This document shows, piece after piece, positions 1-4,634 of a stretch of 6,974 bases of DNA. The number at the start of each line of letters is the position of its first letter. Within the stretch, counting starts at the first letter, position 1. Source of the stretch: Candidatus Stahliibacteriota bacterium. GTDB lineage: Bacteria > Hydrothermota > Tepidihabitantia > SM23-42. The notes under the pieces were generated by a model, which saw only the letters and a program-made list of their open reading frames with translations, had not been told where the DNA came from and searched no databases. The position numbers and the translations under genes are program-made. The DNA lies in NCBI GenBank assembly GCA_004376785.1, contig SOIY01000195.1, forward strand, positions 1 through 6,974. The letters run 5' to 3'.

Positions 1-37
1 ATTGGTGTGGGGGTAAATCGTTAAATAGAATATAGAA

Positions 38-955
38 TTAGATGTGGTGTAAATTCCCCCACCGGCTAATAATGTTTTTAACAATATCCGGATCTTCTGG
101 ATTGTACCATTGTACACCAGGGATTTTGTTGAACCAGGTGATTTGCCGTTTGGCAAAATTTCTTGTTCTGCGTTTTGCCTTTTCTATAGTCATTTCACGA
201 GTTAATTTCCCCTGTATATATTCAATAATTTCTTTATATCCAATTGTGCGCAAAGCACTCGATTCCGGATTAACCCCCTTTTTTAAAAGTAATTTCACTT
301 CTTCTATTAAACCATTATTGATCATATAATCAAATCGTTTGTTAATTCTTTGATACAATTGTTCTCGAGGTAAATTTAACCCTATATAATAAGGAAGATA
401 TTTCGATTTTCTCTTCTTCTTTTTAATAAAAGCACTCAAGGGTTTACCTGTTATTTCGTATACTTCGAGTCCCCTTACTATTCTCTGTTTATCCCTTGGA
501 TTAATTTTTTTTGCCCATTCCGGGTCGATTGATAATAGTTTTTTATAGAGATAGTCTATGCCGTATTCAATCAGTATGTGTGTTATATTTTTTTTGATAT
601 CTTTATCTGATTCAGGTAATTTATGAAGAGGATTGAACAGTGCCCTAATATATAATCCAGTTCCGCCACATACAATAGGTATATTTCCTTTCATTATTAT
701 TTCTTCAATCTTTACCTCGGCGTCGCGGGCAAATTGACCGCAGGAGTAAGTATTATCTGGAGGGATAAAATCTATTAAATGAATATTTGTTTTTTTGCGT
801 TCTTTTCGGGTCGGTTTGGCAGTGCCGATATCTAAGTATTTATATATCTGTCGAGAATCAGCTGAGATGATTTCTCCAGAGATTCTTTTTGCGATCTCAA
901 TCGCTACTTGTGTTTTACCTGCAGCAGTAGGACCAACAATAGTCAAAACTTTCAT
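38..955 (-). CDS. miaA: tRNA dimethylallyltransferase (MiaA)
   Basis: This cytoplasmic enzyme transfers a dimethylallyl group from DMAPP to N6 of adenine 37 in tRNAs that read UNN codons, the first step towards (ms2)i6A. The 305-residue length is normal for the family. Visible signatures are the P-loop GPTAAGKT (8-15), the SADSRQIY block (31-38) with Asp33 as the likely catalytic base, GTAKPT (44-49), the CGGTGLYIRAL block (96-106), RDKQRIVRGLEVYEITGKPLS (154-174) and the C-terminal RxxRNFAKRQITWF block (262-275). The gene appears intact. ATG at 955-953 is the start because it places the P-loop at the expected distance. No convincing Shine-Dalgarno or promoter lies directly upstream, so it may be co-transcribed with the prepilin peptidase 118 bp upstream. 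No clear terminator is visible in the 37 bases after the stop. Family assignment is firm; co-transcription is inferred. Confidence 0.98.
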   Translation of the reverse strand: MKVLTIVGPTAAGKTQVAIEIAKRISGEIISADSRQIYKYLDIGTAKPTRKERKKTNIHLIDFIPPDNTYSCGQFARDAEVKIEEIIMKGNIPIVCGGTGLYIRALFNPLHKLPESDKDIKKNITHILIEYGIDYLYKKLLSIDPEWAKKINPRDKQRIVRGLEVYEITGKPLSAFIKKKKRKSKYLPYYIGLNLPREQLYQRINKRFDYMINNGLIEEVKLLLKKGVNPESSALRTIGYKEIIEYIQGKLTREMTIEKAKRRTRNFAKRQITWFNKIPGVQWYNPEDPDIVKNIISRWGNLHHI

Positions 956-994
956 TACACCGATGTCACATATCTTCAGAAGCTAAAGTTATGT

Positions 995-1054
995 TTGGGT
1001 ATTGGATTTTTGACTTTTGAAATTGTTTGGAACTTGGAATTTGGTATTTAGAAT
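995..1054. repeat. degenerate heptanucleotide tandem repeat, consensus TTGGAAT
   Basis: The gap between miaA and the prepilin peptidase gene holds eight imperfect 7-bp units. On the + strand they are ttgggta (995), ttggatt (1002), ttgactt (1010), ttgaaat (1017), ttggaac (1027), ttggaat (1034), ttggtat (1041) and ttagaat (1048). The last four are in uninterrupted register. A 1-base slip lies before the third unit and a 3-base spacer before the fifth. Two further heptads of similar type (tagaata, tagaatt) sit at 26-39, overlapping the miaA stop, so similar units occur at both ends of miaA. I see no coding potential here. The role is unknown. Confidence 0.7.
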
Positions 1055-1073
1055 TTAATGGCGCGAGCAATTG

Positions 1074-1844
1074 TTATAAATTAATTCCCAACAAAGCGAA
1101 GAAGTGGATAATTTGTGGTTTAAAAATAATAACAGCTGCTCCTCCTATACTCAAGAATGGCCCAAATGGAATTGGGCTTTCTCGAGTTTGATGTGTAGAG
1201 ATGATATAGATAATACCCAAAATTGCCCCGACTGAAGCTCCGATAAAAATCGATGCAATGATTAAAGGAAAACCGACAAATGCACCAATCATTACTGTGA
1301 GATATACATCACCAAGACCCATTACTTCTTTTTTGTATGTCCATCCTCCAATAACCCTAATTAAAAGAATTAATCCACCACCAAAGACCGCACCGACTAT
1401 CCCGAGGACGAAATTACCTTTAACTATTTGAAAAATTAGACCAATAAATATTGCGGGAATAGAAAAGATATCAGGGATTATCTGATATGAGAAATCAATT
1501 CCCGAGATGACTATTAAGGAACAAAAGAAAAATATATAGAAGAAAAACTCAAGTCCAAGGTCATATTGAATAAATAAATAGAGAAATACACATCCGGTAA
1601 CTAATTCGACAATTGGATAACGAATTGATATCTGTTTTCGACATGCCGAGCATTTTCCTTTTAAAAGTATATAACTGACCAATGGTATATTTTCATACCA
1701 TTTAATAGGTTTTTTGCAGCAGGGACAGAATGAATTGGGTTTGACAATACTTATCCCCTTTGGTATTCGAAACATCAGAACATTGAGAAAGCTGCCTATC
1801 ACAGTGCCAAAAATAAAAGAAAATATGTAGTATATGATTTTCAA
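1074..1844 (-). CDS. pilD: type IV prepilin peptidase / N-methyltransferase (PilD/GspO/ComC family, peptidase A24)
   Basis: This inner-membrane aspartic peptidase cleaves the leader of type IV pilins and pseudopilins, and bifunctional members also N-methylate the new N-terminus. The 256-residue protein has an N-terminal membrane helix (about 4-24) followed by GSFLNVLMFRIP. A cytoplasmic zinc-binding loop follows, with C40-x2-C43 and C65-x2-C68 flanking KWYENIPLVSYILLKGK. The catalytic aspartates are Asp117 (GIDFSYQIIPD) and Asp179 in GLGDV (176-180), within a hydrophobic multi-helix domain ending in the typical IPFGPFL (225-231). The usual GxGDxK reads GLGDVY, with Tyr181 replacing Lys. The start is TTG (1844-1842), overlapping the upstream gene's TGA as TTGA, which suggests translational coupling. 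A weak AGGGA lies about 10 bases upstream. No pilin or assembly genes are in view, so the substrate is unknown. The family is clear; whether it serves pili, type II secretion or competence is not. Confidence 0.95.
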   Translation of the reverse strand: MKIIYYIFSFIFGTVIGSFLNVLMFRIPKGISIVKPNSFCPCCKKPIKWYENIPLVSYILLKGKCSACRKQISIRYPIVELVTGCVFLYLFIQYDLGLEFFFYIFFFCSLIVISGIDFSYQIIPDIFSIPAIFIGLIFQIVKGNFVLGIVGAVFGGGLILLIRVIGGWTYKKEVMGLGDVYLTVMIGAFVGFPLIIASIFIGASVGAILGIIYIISTHQTRESPIPFGPFLSIGGAAVIIFKPQIIHFFALLGINL

Positions 1845-2263
1845 ATGTTTTTATCCCTAAGATCAAAATATACAACAAAAGCATCAAGACATTTATTGAG
1901 ACCTGCGATACTTCCGGATATGATTTCTAAAATTTCAGAATGCTTATAGTTATCTATTTTGGATAGAGCTAAAACGGCTTTTTTTACACCTGGGACAATT
2001 GACGATTCAACAATTTTCTGCTCAGCAAGACTTATGAAAATATCTGCTCTGTTTAAAGGATCGCGAAGATCGTTCTCAAGTATTATGCTGTGTCCAATGT
2101 CAACGAGTGATTTTGTCAAACTATAAAACAAATATTTCATCCTGTCTAAAACTTTTGTGCAATCTGGCGATTTCAATAAATCCGCTTTTTTCATTGTTGA
2201 TTTTATTTCATCGATATTTTTTTTAAGATCTTTATACATCGATTTAAATTTGTCGTAGTCCAT
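1841..2263 (-). CDS. HepT/DUF86-like four-helix (HEPN superfamily) protein lacking the usual RNase motif
   Basis: This 140-residue, mostly helical protein most resembles the HepT/DUF86 family. The core SLVDIGHSIILENDLRDP (52-69), followed by RADIFISLAEQKIV (72-85), matches the family pattern of DIG-H-I, then a proline, then DiF-x2-Lae. Functional HepT toxins carry an R-x4-6-H RNase motif (RN-x3-HDY) after this core. Here that region reads ALSKIDNYKHSEI (99-111). The nearest equivalent is K102-x5-H108, with lysine in place of arginine, so RNase activity looks doubtful. No MNT nucleotidyltransferase partner is adjacent. A near-consensus promoter ends 5 bases before the ATG and there is no SD, so the transcript is probably leaderless. 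The 3' end overlaps the prepilin peptidase start by four bases. Family membership is inferred from pattern recognition; a scaffold, tRNA or nucleotide-binding role is possible but unproven. Confidence 0.65.
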   Translation of the reverse strand: MDYDKFKSMYKDLKKNIDEIKSTMKKADLLKSPDCTKVLDRMKYLFYSLTKSLVDIGHSIILENDLRDPLNRADIFISLAEQKIVESSIVPGVKKAVLALSKIDNYKHSEILEIISGSIAGLNKCLDAFVVYFDLRDKNI

Positions 2264-2268
2264 ACTGT

Positions 2269-2296
2269 AGTATACTTATTAAAGACATTTTGTCAA
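2269..2296 (-). promoter_or_regulatory. sigma70-type promoter for the HepT-like gene, predicted leaderless
   Basis: On the minus strand TTGACA (2296-2291), a 16-bp spacer and TATACT (2274-2269) precede the ATG at 2263 by only five bases (ACAGT). Transcription would begin at or beside the A of ATG, giving an mRNA without a 5' leader. There is no Shine-Dalgarno. A short inverted repeat, ATACT-2-AGTAT (2262-2273), overlaps the -10 and the start codon and could be an operator, though five-base arms may be chance in AT-rich DNA. Promoter elements are seen directly; leaderless initiation is inferred. Confidence 0.75.
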
Positions 2297-2317
2297 TACG
2301 GTACATAATAAATGAAG

Positions 2318-2342
2318 AAGGGGGGAACCCCCCCCCTTTTTT
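2318..2342 (-). terminator. GC hairpin, probable intrinsic terminator of the lysine-rich peptide gene
   Basis: Immediately after the stop of the 34-codon gene the minus strand reads six A, nine G, TT, six C, then TTCTTCATTTATT. An 8-bp stem AAGGGGGG/CCCCCCTT with a five-base loop forms, followed by an imperfect U-rich tail. Read from the plus strand the same hairpin is followed by six T, so it could also stop antisense transcription. The next minus-strand promoter begins at 2296, so the hairpin separates two minus-strand transcription units. The long G and C runs are also sites where sequencing or assembly length errors are common. Confidence 0.7.
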
Positions 2343-2348
2343 GATAAA

Positions 2349-2453
2349 TTACTTCTTCTTTCTTTTCTTTGTCTTCTTCTTGGTTACCTTCTTCTTCTTG
2401 GTTACCTTCTTCTTTGCTTTTGTTTTTTTCTTTTTTAAAGCACGCTTCGGCAT
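2349..2453 (-). CDS. tiny lysine-rich basic peptide (34 aa), possible nucleic-acid-binding protein
   Basis: This 34-codon gene begins MPKRALKKKK and continues as runs of three or four lysines separated by VT, T, A or R, ending KKRKKK. Lysine makes up 21 of 34 residues and arginine 2; there are no acidic residues and none is aromatic. The composition resembles histone H1-like tails, so binding to DNA, RNA or another polyanion is the natural inference; I do not recognise a specific family. That it is a real gene is supported by a perfect TTGACA-N16-TATAAT promoter, GGAGG five bases before ATG, a TAA stop and a GC hairpin right behind it. The lysines are coded by both AAG and AAA, and the VT separators are encoded identically as GTAACC. 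It is not a ribosomal Thx-type peptide, which lacks such uniform lysine runs. Expression should be strong. Confidence 0.8.
   Translation of the reverse strand: MPKRALKKKKTKAKKKVTKKKKVTKKKTKKRKKK
2372..2414. repeat. 18-bp tandem repeat inside the lysine-rich gene (about 2.4 copies)
   Basis: The segment has an exact period of 18 bases (unit ggttaccttcttcttctt on the + strand, beginning at 2382 and 2400, with a partial copy before). It encodes repeated KKKKVT hexapeptides on the minus strand. Because the unit is a multiple of three, copy-number change would lengthen or shorten the peptide without breaking its frame. Confidence 0.85.
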
Positions 2454-2458
2454 TATTA

Positions 2459-2464
2459 CCTCCT
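2459..2464 (-). promoter_or_regulatory. strong Shine-Dalgarno of the lysine-rich peptide gene
   Basis: On the minus strand AGGAGG is followed by five bases (TAATA) and ATG. It is the only strong Shine-Dalgarno I find in the window. The other seven genes have weak or no SD, and two of them appear leaderless. It fixes the start of this 34-codon gene and shows that the organism uses anti-SD pairing at least for some genes. Confidence 0.85.
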
Positions 2465-2474
2465 TTTATAGTTT

Positions 2475-2502
2475 ATTATAATCATAATTCAAAATTTGTC
2501 AA
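2475..2502 (-). promoter_or_regulatory. perfect-consensus sigma70-type promoter of the lysine-rich peptide gene
   Basis: On the minus strand TTGACA (2502-2497), a 16-bp spacer and TATAAT (2480-2475) match the housekeeping consensus at all twelve positions. The predicted transcription start near 2468 leaves a leader of about 15 bases that consists of little more than the Shine-Dalgarno. No operator-like repeat is evident, so constitutive high expression is the simplest reading. Confidence 0.85.
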
Positions 2503-2605
2503 TACCTAATTTCAAGTGTAGCATTAGATTTATATGATGTAATACGTCCTGTCCTTACACAATTGCCAGATTATAATAACTTAGATTACATAGAGTTTTA
2601 TACTA

Positions 2606-2633
2606 TTGACTTATCATGAAAATTGATTATGAT
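2606..2633 (+). promoter_or_regulatory. sigma70-type promoter of the nfeD envelope operon, predicted leaderless
   Basis: TTGACT (2606-2611), a 16-bp spacer and TATGAT (2628-2633) are followed by six bases (TTTATT) and ATG at 2640. The A of that ATG is where +1 is expected. The upstream ATG at 2616 falls inside the spacer and would not be transcribed from this promoter. Neither ATG has a Shine-Dalgarno. The spacer length equals that of the two minus-strand promoters nearby. Elements are seen directly; use as a leaderless start is inferred. Confidence 0.6.
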
Positions 2634-2639
2634 TTTATT

Positions 2640-3896
2640 ATGATGTTAGTCGTTTTATGTTTTTTGTTAAGCGTTGGTGATGTATATTTAGGTGAGCTGG
2701 ATGGTGTAATAAGTCCTGCAAGTAGTTCTTATCTACTACGTGCAATTAAACTTGCTGAAGACAATAATGCTTCGTGTTTAATTATTAAGCTTGATACACC
2801 TGGTGGTCTTGATGTGTCAATGAGAGTGATAACCAAACGAATACTCAATGCAGAAGTCCCTGTTGTTATTTATGTTGCACCTAAGGGAGCAAGAGCAGCC
2901 TCCGCCGGTGTTTTTATATTATATGCAAGCCACATTGCTGCTATGGCTCCTGGTACTAATATAGGTGCCGCGCATCCAGTAAGTATGGGTGGAGAGAAGA
3001 TTGATAGTGTAATGATTGAAAAGGTCACCAATGATGCGGTTGCTTACCTGAAGGCGATAGCGAAAGAGAGAGGGAGGAATGAAAAATGGGCAGAGAAGGC
3101 GGTTCGGGAAAGTGCATCAATAGACGCTGAGACTGCTTTGAAAAAAGGTGTCTGTGAGATTTTTGCTGAGGATGTAAATGATCTCATCAGTAAACTGGAT
3201 GGGCGAACAGTTGAAGTAAAAGGTGAAAAACACACATTGAAAACTGAATCAAGGCCAGTAAAAGATATAGCAATGAATTTCAAAGAACGATTACTACTAC
3301 TGCTTACCAATCCTAATATTGCTTATATCTTACTGCTTTTAGGAATTTATGGATTATTTTTTGAATTGCAAAATCCCGGTACGATCTTTCCTGGTGTAGT
3401 TGGTGGAATCTGTATTATTTTAGGATTTTATGCATTACATCTACTCCCTGTCAATTATGCCGGTGTAGCGTTAATTGCTCTTTCCGCAATTTTATTCATT
3501 TTAGAAATATACATAACGTCTGGTGGTCTTTTGACTATTGGTGGAATTATTTCATTGGTATTGGGCTCATTGATTTTGTTTGAGAGCGATGTACCATTTT
3601 TAAGATTATCATGGGAGGTTATTGTGATCGTTGTTATAATTATTGCCGCTTTTTTCATCTTTATATTGAGCATGGGAATACATGCACAATTTAAAAAACG
3701 AGCGACTGGTAAAGAAGGAATTATAGGTATGATCGGAGTGGCGAGGACCGATATAAAACCTTCAGGTGGAACCATATTTGTGCATGGTGAGTATTGGAAT
3801 GCAATAAGCGATAAATCAATAAAAAAAGATGGTGAAGTGAAAATTGTTGATGTTAAGGAGATGATTTTAAAAGTAGAGCCAGTAGAATCTGTTTAA
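2640..3896 (+). CDS. nfeD: NfeD/SppA-type membrane-bound serine protease (ClpP-class, long NfeD)
   Basis: This is a long-form NfeD protein: a ClpP-fold serine protease domain, a membrane domain and a C-terminal OB-fold. Numbered from ATG 2640 (418 aa), an N-terminal hydrophobic signal or anchor MMLVVLCFLLSVG leads into the protease. LDTPGG is at 51-56, the nucleophile Ser88 lies in GARAASAGVF (83-92), MAPGTNIGAAHPV spans 102-114, and Lys138 is the likely dyad lysine, as in archaeal PH1510. About five membrane helices lie between 218 and 347, and the OB domain runs 358-415. Known relatives cleave membrane proteins such as stomatins, but no SPFH gene is adjacent. The start could be 2616 (426 aa, prefix MKIDYDFI). 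I prefer 2640 because a promoter ends six bases before it and the signal peptide then starts cleanly. It is first of a four-gene run; the next gene follows after 21 bases. Confidence 0.93.
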   Translation: MMLVVLCFLLSVGDVYLGELDGVISPASSSYLLRAIKLAEDNNASCLIIKLDTPGGLDVSMRVITKRILNAEVPVVIYVAPKGARAASAGVFILYASHIAAMAPGTNIGAAHPVSMGGEKIDSVMIEKVTNDAVAYLKAIAKERGRNEKWAEKAVRESASIDAETALKKGVCEIFAEDVNDLISKLDGRTVEVKGEKHTLKTESRPVKDIAMNFKERLLLLLTNPNIAYILLLLGIYGLFFELQNPGTIFPGVVGGICIILGFYALHLLPVNYAGVALIALSAILFILEIYITSGGLLTIGGIISLVLGSLILFESDVPFLRLSWEVIVIVVIIIAAFFIFILSMGIHAQFKKRATGKEGIIGMIGVARTDIKPSGGTIFVHGEYWNAISDKSIKKDGEVKIVDVKEMILKVEPVESV

Positions 3897-3917
3897 AAAT
3901 TACAAAATACCGTACTG

Positions 3918-4634
3918 ATGTTAGTTATAGCACTGTTTGCAATATTTGAATCTTTACTTTTTCCGCACAATATTTTTTCCGAAAGCCAGTTTAATCCGGC
4001 ATCATTGCATCAACAAAATTTTGAATTAATTATTGGAACAGGTTCGAACTTTGGTTTAGCGGAGTTGCGTACCTATACTATCCATTCAGACATTAAGTTG
4101 TATAGAATAAACGCTACAAGTTTTGGCAATGATATTTACAGGGAAAATATGTTTAATGCTGGTTTGAGTTTTCCCGTTGTAGAAAAATTGGCTGCTGGAT
4201 TCAGTATTGCTATGTACAATTACTGGGTGAAAGATATGTGCAATCGCTTCACTTACTCCTTGAAGATAGGTACTCTATATAAAAATAGTCCATTAGAAAT
4301 TGGGGGTTGGATTAATAATATTAATATACCAAAATTCTCAGACATTGATTATCTCCCACCAACTTATTCTCTGAGGATTAATTACCTGCCGGGGAACAAT
4401 TTGTCTTTTGCTTTTGCAATACGCGGTATAGAAACAGACTTACCTTTTTATAATTTTGGTCTGTCTTACTCACCCTACAAAATGATTACATTGGGTGCGG
4501 GTGTAAACACTGATCCAATGTATCTTGAATATATGTTAAAACTCAATTTGGGCAATTTTATTTTAGATTATACTGGCAAAAACCACAGATACCTTGGATT
4601 ATCGCATTATTTCAGTGTGGGTTTTAATCCATGA
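3918..4634 (+). CDS. predicted outer-membrane beta-barrel protein (PorV/UPF0164-like), small
   Basis: No enzyme motif is visible in this 238-residue protein. It begins with a hydrophobic signal-like segment (LVIALFAIFESLLF, 2-15). The rest alternates polar and hydrophobic residues in short strands separated by turns, for example AGLSFPVVEKLAAGFSIAMY and YNFGLSYSPYKMITLGAGV. The closing pattern, NFILDYTGKNHRYLGLSHYF, resembles the last strands of PorV/UPF0164-like barrels, where an aspartate-tyrosine strand is followed by H-x2-LG-x-SH. It is shorter than typical PorV proteins. The TGA stop overlaps the ATG of the HHH-barrel gene as ATGA, so the two are probably translationally coupled and may act together. 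There is no Shine-Dalgarno; the start is chosen because the signal peptide follows it directly. Location in the outer membrane is an inference from strand pattern. Confidence 0.6.
   Translation: MLVIALFAIFESLLFPHNIFSESQFNPASLHQQNFELIIGTGSNFGLAELRTYTIHSDIKLYRINATSFGNDIYRENMFNAGLSFPVVEKLAAGFSIAMYNYWVKDMCNRFTYSLKIGTLYKNSPLEIGGWINNINIPKFSDIDYLPPTYSLRINYLPGNNLSFAFAIRGIETDLPFYNFGLSYSPYKMITLGAGVNTDPMYLEYMLKLNLGNFILDYTGKNHRYLGLSHYFSVGFNP

Noticed and set aside
42..329. Plus-strand ORF antisense to miaA, and a similar one at 795-986
   Set aside because: Both lie inside the intact miaA gene on the other strand, have no SD, and show no recognisable protein pattern.
1702..1887. Minus-strand 61-codon ORF across the HepT-like/prepilin peptidase junction
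   Set aside because: It is out of frame with both real genes and overlaps the conserved N-terminus of the prepilin peptidase.
1841..2453. Toxin-antitoxin module made of the HepT-like protein and the lysine-rich peptide
   Set aside because: The peptide is not an MNT antitoxin, the two have separate promoters with a hairpin between them, and the HepT-like protein lacks the RNase motif.
2290..2481. Plus-strand 63-codon ORF rich in Phe
   Set aside because: It is the complement of the lysine-rich gene (TTC/TTT opposite AAG/AAA) and runs through the hairpin; it has no SD, and the minus strand carries the promoter, SD and terminator.
2572..2577. Plus-strand TATAAT as the nfeD promoter -10
   Set aside because: The hexamer is perfect, but no TTGACA-like -35 lies 16-18 bases upstream; TTGCCA at 2563-2568 is far too close. 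It could still be a secondary start.
2599..2604. Plus-strand TATACT ahead of ATG 2616
   Set aside because: No -35 element at a suitable distance; the TTGACT-N16-TATGAT pair just downstream fits much better.
3044..3310. Minus-strand ORFs inside nfeD (also 3455-3775) and inside dedA (6570-6809)
   Set aside because: They are shadows of well-supported plus-strand genes and have no family resemblance.
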